Source of the DNA: Spirochaetaceae bacterium
GTDB taxonomy: Bacteria > Spirochaetota > Spirochaetia > Treponematales > Breznakiellaceae
Length of the DNA: 24,869 nucleotides
Assembly: GCA_031284085.1 (NCBI GenBank)
Contig: JAITAM010000094.1
Coordinates: forward strand, 1-24,869
Direction of reading: 5' to 3'
Shown here one piece after another: positions 6,893 through 14,470 of the stretch. The notes beneath the pieces were generated by a model. It had not been told where the DNA came from. It saw only the letters and a program-made list of their open reading frames with translations, and made no database searches. The translations under genes and the position numbers were made by a program. Position 1 is the stretch's first letter. Every line of letters starts with the position of its first letter.

Positions 6893-7680
6893 AGAGCTTC
6901 TGGGAAGGAAAGGTCAGAGCTTATGGGAAGGAAGGATTAGACCTTATGGGAAGGAAGGGCAGAGCTTATGGGAAGGAAGGGTCAGAGCTTATGGGAAGGA
7001 AGGGTTAGAGCTTCTGAGAAGGAAGGGTTAGACCTCATGGGAAGGAAGGGACAGACCCTCTGGGAAGGAAGGGATAGAGCTTATGGGAAGGAAGGGATAG
7101 AGCTTATGGGAAGGAAGGGTTAGAGCTTATGGGAAGGAAGGGTCAGAGCTTATGGGAAGGAAGGGACAGAGCTTATGGGAAGGAAAGGGCAGAGCTTATG
7201 GGCAGGAAGGTTTAGAGCTTATGGGAAGGAAGGGACAGAGCTCGTGGGCAGGAAGGGACAGAGCTTATGGGAAGGAAGGGTCAGAGCTCGTGGGCAGGAA
7301 GGGACAGAGCTTATGGGAAGGAAGGGTTAGACCTCGTGGGAAGGAAGGGTCAGAGCTTATGGGAAGGAAAGGGTAGAGCTTATGGGCAGGAAGGGACAGA
7401 GCTTATGGGAAGGAAGGGACAGACCTTATGGGAAGGATGGGACAGACCTTATGGGAAGGATGGGAGGGTTAGAGCTTAAAGGAGGGGTCAGAGCTTCTGG
7501 GAAGGAAAGGGCAGAGCTTCTGGGCAGGAAGGGTCAGACCTCGTGGGCAGGAAGGGTCAGACCTTATGGGCAGAAAGAGGCAGAGCTTATGGGCAGAAAG
7601 GGACAGAGCTTATGGGAAGGAAAGGGCAGAGCTTCTGGGAAGGAAGGGACAGGCCCTATGGGAAGGAAGGGTCAGAGCTT
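6893..7680 (+). repeat. Purine-rich 23-bp tandem array, about 34 units
   Basis: Units begin with agagcttatggg or a close variant and continue gaaggaagggac. Starts fall at 6893, 6916, 6939, 6961, then every 23 bp to 7444, with one long unit (7444-7470) and one short unit (7471-7489), then every 23 bp to 7651. An isolated unit lies at 6781. The plus strand is strongly purine-rich with recurrent GGG and GG runs. Because 23 is not a multiple of 3, a long open frame with a 23-residue period runs through it, but it has no homologue I recognise, no conserved start context and no codon signal. It lies between the divergent lar and fab operons. Confidence 0.95.
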
Positions 7681-7688
7681 CTATACGG

Positions 7689-7800
7689 TAGGTAAAAGCC
7701 GTACGCCGCTCCTGATACAACGCCGACACCAAAACTTTAAGACAGGCAAAAAGCCGTACGCCCACCTTTGATACCCACGCCGTAACGTTGAAATATGCTG
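7689..7800 (+). repeat. Two degenerate dispersed-repeat copies upstream of fabH
   Basis: Two successive occurrences of aaaagccgtacgcc followed by a ctgatac/tttgatac segment and an aactttaagacagg/aacgttgaaa segment match the dispersed 63-bp family. They start exactly where the 23-bp array ends and stop just before the fabH promoter region. Confidence 0.65.
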
Positions 7801-7814
7801 GTGTGCTGTGCCTG

Positions 7815-7847
7815 TTGACTATTTATAAGAAGAATTATTATTATAAT
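7815..7847 (+). promoter_or_regulatory. Likely fabH operon promoter (TATAAT at 7842-7847)
   Basis: A consensus TATAAT lies 11 nt before the fabH ATG. The best -35 candidate, TTGACT at 7815-7820, is 21 nt away, which is too long; with TATTAT (7836-7841) the spacing is 15. Either way the start site would be within roughly 0-10 nt of the fabH start codon. Confidence 0.45.
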
Positions 7848-7858
7848 TACAACATACG

Positions 7859-8884
7859 ATGGCTATTGAAATAATCGCAACCGGACGAGCAACACCTCCC
7901 CGCCGGATCAGTAATGCAGAACTTGCAGAAAAAATCAGTACAAGCGATGAATGGATACGTTCCCACACAGGTATAGGTTCAAGGTATATCGCCGATGAGC
8001 AGACTGCTACAAGCGATCTGGCACTGCAAGCGGCGATAAATACCCTCTCTTTGGCTTTGGAACGAAAAACCGTTCAAGAACACTCGCTTGAAGAGTTGGC
8101 TTTGACCCTCGATATGATTATCATTGGAACTGTCAGTCCGGATTACTATGGCTTCCCTTCTACCGCCTGTCTTGTGCAGCATGGACTTGGCGCTTTGAAT
8201 GCCGGAGCAATGGATATTAGCGCCGCGTGCAGCGGGTTTGTTTACGGTCTTGAGACTGCATCCGGACTGCTTTGCATGAGACAATCCCGCAAACGGGCTT
8301 TGGTTATGGGGGCTGAGGTTCTGAGTAGACTTGTGGACTGGGACGATCGGGGAACCTGTATTCTCTTTGGGGATGGAGCCGGTGCTGCTCTTATTGAAAA
8401 GCGTCCGGATGGGAAAGAAAAGCGTGGGTTGCTGCAGACTGTCCTGCGTGCAGACGGCTCCGGCGCACAGAGCCTTGTCATACAGCGGGGGGGATCAAGA
8501 AACCCCTACCGCCGTGGAGAGATTATTGATACGCCGCCTCATGTGCAGATGGACGGCCGTGCGGTGTATAACTTTGCCGTAAAAGCGGTTACCGAGATAG
8601 TGGATAAACTTCTTGCACTCGAAGGCATCGGCATTGACGCTGTGAAATGGATTGTCCCCCATCAGGCAAACGCTCGAATTGTAGCTGCGGCAGGTAAACG
8701 GCTGGGCATACCCGCGGAAAAGTTCTTTCTTAACATTGAAAGTTACGCCAATACTTCCGCCGCATCCATCCCCATTGCATTAGATGAATTGAACCGCCGC
8801 GAAGAGATCAGAACAGGAGATATTATTATGACGATCGGCTTCGGCGGCGGCTTAACTTATGGAGGGAATCTTATTAAATGGTAA
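7859..8884 (+). CDS. fabH: 3-oxoacyl-ACP synthase III
   Basis: FabH condenses acetyl-CoA (or another short acyl-CoA) with malonyl-ACP to start type II fatty-acid synthesis in the cytoplasm. The catalytic triad is visible: Cys124 in SAACSGF, His268 in VPHQANARI, Asn298 in SYANTSAAS. TSDEWIRSHTGIGSR near the N-terminus and the final TIGFGGGLTYG are family hallmarks. The length of 341 aa is slightly above the usual 315-330, with additional residues around 65-85. The ATG is immediately followed by the canonical IEIIATG strand, yet no Shine-Dalgarno precedes it and a TATAAT sits 11 nt upstream, so the message may be leaderless or nearly so. It is the first gene of a ten-gene operon. Confidence 0.95.
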   Translation: MAIEIIATGRATPPRRISNAELAEKISTSDEWIRSHTGIGSRYIADEQTATSDLALQAAINTLSLALERKTVQEHSLEELALTLDMIIIGTVSPDYYGFPSTACLVQHGLGALNAGAMDISAACSGFVYGLETASGLLCMRQSRKRALVMGAEVLSRLVDWDDRGTCILFGDGAGAALIEKRPDGKEKRGLLQTVLRADGSGAQSLVIQRGGSRNPYRRGEIIDTPPHVQMDGRAVYNFAVKAVTEIVDKLLALEGIGIDAVKWIVPHQANARIVAAAGKRLGIPAEKFFLNIESYANTSAASIPIALDELNRREEIRTGDIIMTIGFGGGLTYGGNLIKW

Positions 8885-9855
8885 AGACATTAGAGTCTCC
8901 CGCCTTTCTTTTTCCCGGTCAAGGCTCTCAGTATCCAAAGATGGCGCTTGACTTTCTTGAAAAAGGCGATGCGGCGCTTACGGAACTCTTTGCTGCGGCG
9001 TCTTCTGTGATGGGACAGGATATGAAAGTCCTCCTTGAGCAAGCTGATGCACAGACTTTGAAACGCACTGACATCGCCCAAGTTGCATTAACGCTGGCAA
9101 ACCTCGCCGCCGCATCTTTCCTGCGCCGGTGCGGTATTGTTCCGCGTGTAGTTGCCGGCTTCAGCCTTGGTGAGTATGCGGCTTTGGAGAGTGCAGGAGT
9201 CATAAGTACCGATGATTGTTTTTCGCTGGTAAAGAAGCGGGGACAGGTTATGCAGGATGCGGTGGACAGCTTAAACAGCGGGGATTCAAAGCCTTCCGGC
9301 ATGGCGGCTGTGATGGGGCTGAGCCCTGATCAGGTTGAAGCTTTGGTTGCGCAGTGGACAGAAGCAGGCCTTAGCGGACTTTACTGCGCGAACTTCAATT
9401 CTCCTTTGCAGACGGTAGTTTCCGGAACGGCGGCGGCTTTGCAGGCAGCAGAAGAGCGCTTCAAGGAAGCCGGGGCTAAACGGGTTATTCCTCTCAAGGT
9501 AGCAGGCCCTTTCCACTCTCCGCTTATGGCGCAGGCGGCAGAGCTTTTCGGTCCTGCGCTTGCGGAAGTACAGTTTAACGATCCGCTCATCCCTTTGTAT
9601 TCCAATGTATCGGGAAAGCTCATACGTTCCGCGAGCGAAGCTAAGGCTCTTGCACTTAAACATATTACCGCTGCGGTTCGCTGGACTGCGGAGGAAGAGG
9701 CCATTGCTTTGGCAGGAGGTATTGACGGTGTACTGGAAGCCGGACCCGGCAATGTGCTGCGGGGAATGTGGAAAGAGTCGGGGACTTCCATTCCCTGTTA
9801 TGCCGCGGGAACCGTTGCAGATATTGAAGCCTTGCCGGCTATTATTAACTATTAA
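8878..9855 (+). CDS. fabD: Malonyl-CoA:ACP transacylase
   Basis: FabD transfers malonyl from CoA to acyl carrier protein, feeding FabH and FabF. FLFPGQGSQYPKM (10-22) is the oxyanion/N-terminal motif, Ser96 in GFSLGEYAAL is the nucleophile, Arg121 in KRGQVMQ binds the malonyl carboxylate and His213 in GPFHSPLM is the catalytic base. The length of 325 aa is typical. Its ATG overlaps the fabH stop by 7 nt, with GGAGG about 12 nt upstream, so translation is probably coupled. The malonyl-CoA it uses is made by the acc genes at the end of the same operon. Confidence 0.96.
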   Translation: MVKTLESPAFLFPGQGSQYPKMALDFLEKGDAALTELFAAASSVMGQDMKVLLEQADAQTLKRTDIAQVALTLANLAAASFLRRCGIVPRVVAGFSLGEYAALESAGVISTDDCFSLVKKRGQVMQDAVDSLNSGDSKPSGMAAVMGLSPDQVEALVAQWTEAGLSGLYCANFNSPLQTVVSGTAAALQAAEERFKEAGAKRVIPLKVAGPFHSPLMAQAAELFGPALAEVQFNDPLIPLYSNVSGKLIRSASEAKALALKHITAAVRWTAEEEAIALAGGIDGVLEAGPGNVLRGMWKESGTSIPCYAAGTVADIEALPAIINY

Positions 9856-9864
9856 GGAGATATA

Positions 9865-10599
9865 ATGCGACTAGAACATAAAAAAGCCCTCGTAACCGGT
9901 GCGTCTCGAGGCATAGGACAAGCTATTACACAGAAATTCCTTGGCGAAGGAGCCGCGGTCTGGGGATTGGGGACAAAAGAACCTGCCGATCTTGAGCAGC
10001 GCATCTTAGAATCTCAGGGTAAACTCCACTGGATCACCGCGGACTTGAGCAATACAGAGCTGATTGAAGAGATCATTGAGGCTAAAATAAAAGAAGCTGA
10101 AGGCTTTGATATTCTTGTGAACAATGCGGGTATCACGAGGGACAAGCTCTCTTTTAGAATGAGACTGGAAGATTTCCAGAAAGTGCTTGACGTGAATCTT
10201 GTCGCCGCCTTCCTCATCACCCGCACAGTAGGGCGGGACATGATCCAGAAGCGGCAGGGAAGTATTATCAACATGGCAAGCGTGGTGGGTCTTCACGGCA
10301 ATTCAGGCCAAGTCAACTATGCTGCAAGCAAAGCAGGGCTTATCGGCATGACAAAGAGCTTTGCCCTTGAGATGGCAAGCCGGGGGGTGCGAGTCAACGC
10401 CATTGCTCCGGGTTTTATCCTCTCGGATATGACTCGTGATCTGGGAGAAACGGTACACACTGCGTTCATGGACAAGATTCCTCTAAAGCGCGCCGGTATG
10501 CCGGAAGATGTAGCTGAAACCGCCCTATTCCTAGCATCGGATGGCGCAGCTTATATTACAGGACAAGTACTCGCCGTTGACGGCGGTATGTTTATGTAG
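9865..10599 (+). CDS. fabG: 3-oxoacyl-ACP reductase
   Basis: FabG is the NADPH-dependent short-chain dehydrogenase that carries out the first reduction in the elongation cycle. TGASRGIG (11-18) is the cofactor loop, NNAG lies at 86-89, and the catalytic residues are Ser139 (NMASVVG) and Tyr152-x3-Lys156 (NYAASKAG). The C-terminal ITGQVLAVDGGM is characteristic of FabG. The length of 244 aa is exactly typical. AAGGAG lies 6 nt before the ATG, overlapping the fabD stop region; the gap to fabD is 9 nt. Other SDR substrates are possible for the fold, but the operon makes FabG nearly certain. Confidence 0.96.
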   Translation: MRLEHKKALVTGASRGIGQAITQKFLGEGAAVWGLGTKEPADLEQRILESQGKLHWITADLSNTELIEEIIEAKIKEAEGFDILVNNAGITRDKLSFRMRLEDFQKVLDVNLVAAFLITRTVGRDMIQKRQGSIINMASVVGLHGNSGQVNYAASKAGLIGMTKSFALEMASRGVRVNAIAPGFILSDMTRDLGETVHTAFMDKIPLKRAGMPEDVAETALFLASDGAAYITGQVLAVDGGMFM

Positions 10600-10659
10600 A
10601 GTTCGTTCGCAAGGGCGGCTTGAGACTACTATCGTGCATAAACTATGGAGGTGTGTATT

Positions 10660-11913
10660 ATGAAGAAGAAGGTTGTCGTTACCGGAATGGGGGTAATTTC
10701 CCCCATAGGTAATTCGGTGGAAGAATTCAAAGACTCTCTCAAGGCAGGAAGAAGCGGGATCAAAGGGATTACCCAGTTTGATGCTGCGGATTTTGCGGTA
10801 AAGATTGCCGGAGAGGTAACAGACTTTAATCCTTCAGACTGGATAGATAAAAAGGAAGCGCGGAAGATGGCGCGGTTCACCCAATTTGCCGCATCAGCCG
10901 CGGTTCAGGCTTTGGAACAGGCGGGTCTTTTTGCGGATCGGAAGATCAAGGGCAATGCGGCGCGTGCCGGCGTCGTTCTTGGAAACGGCATAGGGGGCTT
11001 TGAAATAGTGTCTGAGTCGTTCAGAAAACTCTTCGATAGCGGGCCGCGGCGGATACTGCCTCTGACTATTCCCTTGATGATCGGAAACGAGGCTTCAGGC
11101 AATATCTCCATGCTTTTCGGGCTGAAAGGACCGGCTTACACCCAAATAACCGCCTGCGCTTCCGGCACCGATGCTTTGGGACAGGCTTTGGACCTTATCC
11201 GTGCGGGCAGATGCGATATTGTCGTCTCAGGGGGAACAGAAGCCTGCATTGTCCCCTTCGCCATCGGCGGTTTTCAGATGCTCAAAGCCCTTTCTGCCGG
11301 ACGCAACGATGAACCGCAAAAGGCAAGCCGCCCTTTTGACTCAAGCCGCGACGGATTTGTTTTAGGCGAAGGCGCTGGGGTCCTTGTGTTGGAAAGCGAG
11401 GAACACGCAAGAAGCCGAGGGGCGCTTGTGCTAGCTGAGTTTGCCGGTTATGGGGCGTCCTCTGACGCCTACCATATCACCGCGCCTGACCCCAGCGGTG
11501 AAGGAGGAGGCAGAGCGATAAGCCTTGCCCTAGAGGACGCCCAGCTTAAGCCTGAGGACGTGCAATACTACAATGCGCATGGAACATCGACACAGATAAA
11601 CGATCCGACTGAGACCCGAATGATCAAAATTGCTTTTGGGGACCATGCGTATAAGCTAAAAATATCCAGTATCAAAAGCATGACCGGCCATTGCATTGCC
11701 GGAAGCGGAGGGCTTGAAGCCATCGCTTCAATTCTTGCCATCCGCGAAGGGTTTTACCCTCCCACAATCAATCTGGACAATCCCGATCCCGAGTGCGATC
11801 TTGACTACGTCCCCAATTTTGTTCAGTACGGCACGGTAAATGCGGCGGCATCAGGCTCTCACGGCTTTGGCGGACACAACGGCGTCGTGGTCTTCAAGAA
11901 ATACGAGCTGTAA
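10660..11913 (+). CDS. fabF: 3-oxoacyl-ACP synthase II
   Basis: FabF is the elongating beta-ketoacyl-ACP synthase. The Cys-His-His triad is Cys166 (TACASGTDALG), His307 (YNAHGTSTQ) and His344 (SMTGHCIAGSGG), with Lys339 nearby, the pattern of KAS I/II. The length of 417 aa is typical. Translation could begin at 10645, but the ATG at 10660 gives the standard MKKKVVVTGMGVISPIG start and has GGAGGTG 6 nt upstream. A 60-nt spacer separates it from fabG. After the stop, about 370 nt of repeats intervene before fabZ. Confidence 0.96.
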   Translation: MKKKVVVTGMGVISPIGNSVEEFKDSLKAGRSGIKGITQFDAADFAVKIAGEVTDFNPSDWIDKKEARKMARFTQFAASAAVQALEQAGLFADRKIKGNAARAGVVLGNGIGGFEIVSESFRKLFDSGPRRILPLTIPLMIGNEASGNISMLFGLKGPAYTQITACASGTDALGQALDLIRAGRCDIVVSGGTEACIVPFAIGGFQMLKALSAGRNDEPQKASRPFDSSRDGFVLGEGAGVLVLESEEHARSRGALVLAEFAGYGASSDAYHITAPDPSGEGGGRAISLALEDAQLKPEDVQYYNAHGTSTQINDPTETRMIKIAFGDHAYKLKISSIKSMTGHCIAGSGGLEAIASILAIREGFYPPTINLDNPDPECDLDYVPNFVQYGTVNAAASGSHGFGGHNGVVVFKKYEL

Positions 11914-12008
11914 AGGCGGAAGAAAGCGTGGACGCAGGCACCAAGAGGGAGGTTAAAGGGCAGGGACAGACCTCCGGCCGCCTCTATCAGATGAAGAGTC
12001 GTACTCCA

Positions 12009-12071
12009 AGACCGGACTTCGGGACTCAAAGACCAGAGATTGGGACTAAAAGACCGGACTTCGGGTCTCAA
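12009..12071 (+). repeat. Three tandem 21-bp repeats
   Basis: Units at 12009, 12030 and 12051 share agaccggacttcggg or agaccagagattggg followed by actcaa, actaaa or tctcaa, each exactly 21 bp. They lie within the fabF-fabZ gap between two copies of the dispersed 63-bp element (11989 and 12088). No RNA or protein function is evident. Confidence 0.8.
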
Positions 12072-12087
12072 ATAGGCCGTGCCTATC

Positions 12088-12277
12088 AGATGAAGAGGCG
12101 TACTCCGTTCCTTATACAGGCCGTAGAAACTTTGAAACAGCCTGTGGCTGAGACGAAAAGGCGTACTCCGTTCCTGATACAGGCCGCAGAAACTTTGGAG
12201 CAGCCTGTGGCTGAGATGAAGAGGCGTACTCCGCTTCTGATACAGCATCGAAACTTTGGAGCAGCCTGTGGCTGTTG
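12088..12277 (+). repeat. Three tandem copies of the dispersed 63-bp repeat, plus a partial at 11989
   Basis: agatgaagaggcgtactccg begins units at 12088, 12151 and 12214, exactly 63 bp apart, each ending with cagcctgtggctg. A partial unit starts at 11989. Read in one frame the units give a 21-residue period (KRRTPFLIQ, then LKQPVAE or LEQPVAE), open across the gap except in the last copy, which has lost bases. Differences between copies include both silent and replacement changes, so a protein role is not supported. The array ends within 6 nt of the fabZ start codon and occupies the place where a ribosome-binding site would lie. Confidence 0.88.
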
Positions 12278-12282
12278 AAATT

Positions 12283-12717
12283 ATGGAAAGAAATGAAATA
12301 TTAGAACTGCTACCGCACCGAGAACCTTTCCTTTTTGTAAATGAGATTCTCAGGGCGGACAAAGATGGAATTAGCGCCCGCTACGTTTTTACAGAAGACG
12401 AATTCTTCTTCCGCGGGCATTTCCCTCAGTATCCTGTGGTGCCCGGCGTGATCCTCATAGAAACTATGGCGCAATCAGGAGGAGCGGGCTTGCGCAAACT
12501 GGGAATATTGGGGACAGGCGGAGACGCGATTTTCTTGCTTGCCTCTGTAGATAAGGTAAAGTTCCGCCGCCCAGTCCGCCCCCGCGAAGAGGTGCGCTCT
12601 GAAATAGTAAACCTGCGGGTCTCCACCAGCACAATAAAGCAAGCCGGCAAAGCCTATGTCGGCGATGAGCTTGCCGCAGAAGCCGAATGGCTCTGCATAG
12701 TAAGGAGAAATAATTGA
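12283..12717 (+). CDS. fabZ: 3-hydroxyacyl-ACP dehydratase
   Basis: FabZ removes water from 3-hydroxyacyl-ACP to give trans-2-enoyl-ACP, the substrate of FabV. The hot-dog fold active-site motif is plain: LLPHREPFLFV (9-19) and RGHFPQYPVVPGVILIETMAQ (from residue 44), with catalytic His46 and Glu60. The length of 144 aa is typical. The ATG at 12283 is chosen because the N-terminus then has the usual length; an upstream TTG at 12256 would add residues translated from the dispersed repeat. No Shine-Dalgarno is seen: the nearest GGAG is about 21 nt away, inside the repeat. Its stop overlaps the fabV start in TTGA. Confidence 0.95.
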   Translation: MERNEILELLPHREPFLFVNEILRADKDGISARYVFTEDEFFFRGHFPQYPVVPGVILIETMAQSGGAGLRKLGILGTGGDAIFLLASVDKVKFRRPVRPREEVRSEIVNLRVSTSTIKQAGKAYVGDELAAEAEWLCIVRRNN

Positions 12718-13964
12718 TAATAAAACCCATGATACGCAATGAGATATGTCTCAACAGCCACCCTAAAGGCTGCGCGCAATCGGTATTGAACCAGATAAAC
12801 TATGTACGGACTGCTTTTAAGCAAAACGGCGCTCTTGCCCATGCTGAAAACAGCTTCCCGCGACTGGTACTGGTTCTCGGATCTTCTACAGGCTACGGCC
12901 TTGCAAGCAGGATAACCGCCGCCTTTGGCTACGGCGCCGCCACTGTGGGAGTTTCTTTTGAAAAAGCAGGAACAGCTTCCAAGCCGGGAACACCCGGCTG
13001 GTACAATAACCTTGCTTTTGGAACCGAAGCTGCCGCCGCGGGTCTTATCGCAAAAACCCTTGACGGCGATGCCTACTCTGAGAGCCTTAAAGCACAGGCT
13101 GTAGAAGCGATCAGATCGGTTGGCGCGCAGGCAGGCATTCCTCCCAAAGTCGATCTTATCATCTACTCTCTTGCCTCTCCGGTAAGGACCGAGCCTAAAA
13201 GCGGGGTGATGTACCGCTCCGTGATCAAGCCTATTGGAGAAACCTATTCGGGAAAGACAATCAACACAGTCAGCGGGGAAATCATTGAAAAGAGCGTCCT
13301 TCCTGCGACGGAAGAAGAGATTGCCGCTACGGTTAAGGTCATGGGCGGAGAGGATTGGGAACTATGGATCGATTCCCTTGATGCCGCAGGCGTCCTTTCT
13401 CAGAATGTTAAAACCGTAGCTTATACCTATATAGGGCCGGAGCTCTCGTGGGCTATTTACAAAAACGGCTCCATAGGCCGTGCTAAGGCAGACCTCGAAC
13501 GAGCCGCCGCGGCTATCAATGCAAAACTCACGGGGTCTTTGAAGAAGAGGCAAACGTTCGCATGGGTATCAGTAAATAAGGCTGTGGTTACCCGTGCCAG
13601 CGCGGTAATTCCTATCATTCCTTTGTACATCTCCTGCCTCTTCAAGGTAATGAAGGGAAAGGGGCTTCACGAAGGCTGTGTTGAACAGACAGTCAGGCTT
13701 TTCCGTGACCGGCTCTATAGCCAAGAGGCGCTTGGGGACGGTGGAAAGGTTCTTGTGGATAGCGATGGCCGTATCCGCCTTGACGACTGGGAAATGCAGG
13801 AAGATGTTCAGCAGGAGGTTACGGAACGCATGGAAAAGATTACTAAAGACAATCTTCTTGAGCTGTGCGATGTGGAAGGCTTCAAGCACGATTTTCTTGA
13901 AGTTCACGGATTTGATGTTTCCGGCATTGATTATGAAGCCGAGATTGATCCTTCTAGGATATAG
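12714..13964 (+). CDS. fabV: Trans-2-enoyl-ACP reductase, FabV/Ter family
   Basis: This is an NAD(P)H-dependent enoyl reductase that completes each elongation cycle. It belongs to the FabV/Ter family, identified by the MIIKPMIRNEIC start, HPKGC (16-20), the cofactor loop LGSSTGYGLA (55-64), and the Tyr-x8-Lys active site Tyr249/Lys258 within IYKNGSIGRAK. ASAVIPIIPLYIS and KGLHEG are also family motifs. The start codon is TTG: it restores the canonical N-terminus, has AAGGAG 6-7 nt upstream, and overlaps the fabZ stop by 4 nt. Ter enzymes of this family act on crotonyl-CoA, but the position inside the fab operon and the absence of fabI/fabK argue for enoyl-ACP here. The length is 416 aa. Confidence 0.94.
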   Translation: MIIKPMIRNEICLNSHPKGCAQSVLNQINYVRTAFKQNGALAHAENSFPRLVLVLGSSTGYGLASRITAAFGYGAATVGVSFEKAGTASKPGTPGWYNNLAFGTEAAAAGLIAKTLDGDAYSESLKAQAVEAIRSVGAQAGIPPKVDLIIYSLASPVRTEPKSGVMYRSVIKPIGETYSGKTINTVSGEIIEKSVLPATEEEIAATVKVMGGEDWELWIDSLDAAGVLSQNVKTVAYTYIGPELSWAIYKNGSIGRAKADLERAAAAINAKLTGSLKKRQTFAWVSVNKAVVTRASAVIPIIPLYISCLFKVMKGKGLHEGCVEQTVRLFRDRLYSQEALGDGGKVLVDSDGRIRLDDWEMQEDVQQEVTERMEKITKDNLLELCDVEGFKHDFLEVHGFDVSGIDYEAEIDPSRI

Positions 13965-13973
13965 GAAGATGCT

Positions 13974-14459
13974 ATGAATGAAAAACTGATCCTTTCTCTA
14001 TTGGACAGATTCAGTGTCGGCGATGTGGTGGAACTGATTCTTGATGATGGCGATCTGCATCTTTCTCTCAGAAAAGAAAGTGCTATCCGTGCAGCCGGCG
14101 CCGCAATTCCCGCTTCCCCTAACGCTCCTGTCCTTCCTGTTTCTAACACTGTTCCTGAAGTAAAAGCGCAGGACGGCGCTACTCCTGCGGTTCACTTGGG
14201 GCTTTCTGTTGGTAAGGCTGAAGATACCATCACGAGTCCTATTGTTGCAGTCTTTTACGCATCTCCTGCTCCGGAAAATCCGCCGTTTGTAACGGTTGGT
14301 TCACGGGTAAAAAAAGGAGATACTCTTTGCATACTGGAAGCTATGAAGATGATGAACCGGCTTGAAGCTGAGTTTGATTGTGAAATACTTGCGGTGCTTG
14401 TATCCTCCGGAGAGGGGGTTGAATATGAGCAGCCCTTATTCACGGTCAAGCGGCTCTAA
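13974..14459 (+). CDS. accB: Biotin carboxyl carrier protein of acetyl-CoA carboxylase
   Basis: AccB carries biotin between the carboxylase (AccC) and carboxyltransferase (AccA/AccD). The biotinylation site is Lys125 in LEAMKMMN. The domain starts near ITSPIVAVFYASPAP, with the protruding-thumb region that marks acetyl-CoA carboxylase BCCPs. An N-terminal helical segment (1-36) is followed by an Ala/Pro-rich flexible linker (about 37-72). The length of 161 aa is typical. It begins 9 nt after fabV, with AGGAAG upstream, and accC follows after 11 nt. Confidence 0.96.
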   Translation: MNEKLILSLLDRFSVGDVVELILDDGDLHLSLRKESAIRAAGAAIPASPNAPVLPVSNTVPEVKAQDGATPAVHLGLSVGKAEDTITSPIVAVFYASPAPENPPFVTVGSRVKKGDTLCILEAMKMMNRLEAEFDCEILAVLVSSGEGVEYEQPLFTVKRL

Positions 14460-14470
14460 AGGAGACGCCG

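Noticed and set aside
6893..7680. CRISPR array or origin iterons
   Set aside because: Units are directly contiguous with no spacers; no replication gene or DnaA boxes are nearby.
7152..7771. Long open frames with 23-residue repeats (MGRKGQSLW type) in the purine-rich array
   Set aside because: They arise because a 23-bp unit with few stops is read through all three frames; no start context, no homologue, and unit-length changes break the pattern.
11928..12278. 116-codon frame through the fabF-fabZ repeats
   Set aside because: It is composed of 21-bp and 63-bp repeats, has no ribosome site, and copies differ at replacement sites and by an indel. It is kept as a repeat, with the peptide idea noted as a finding.
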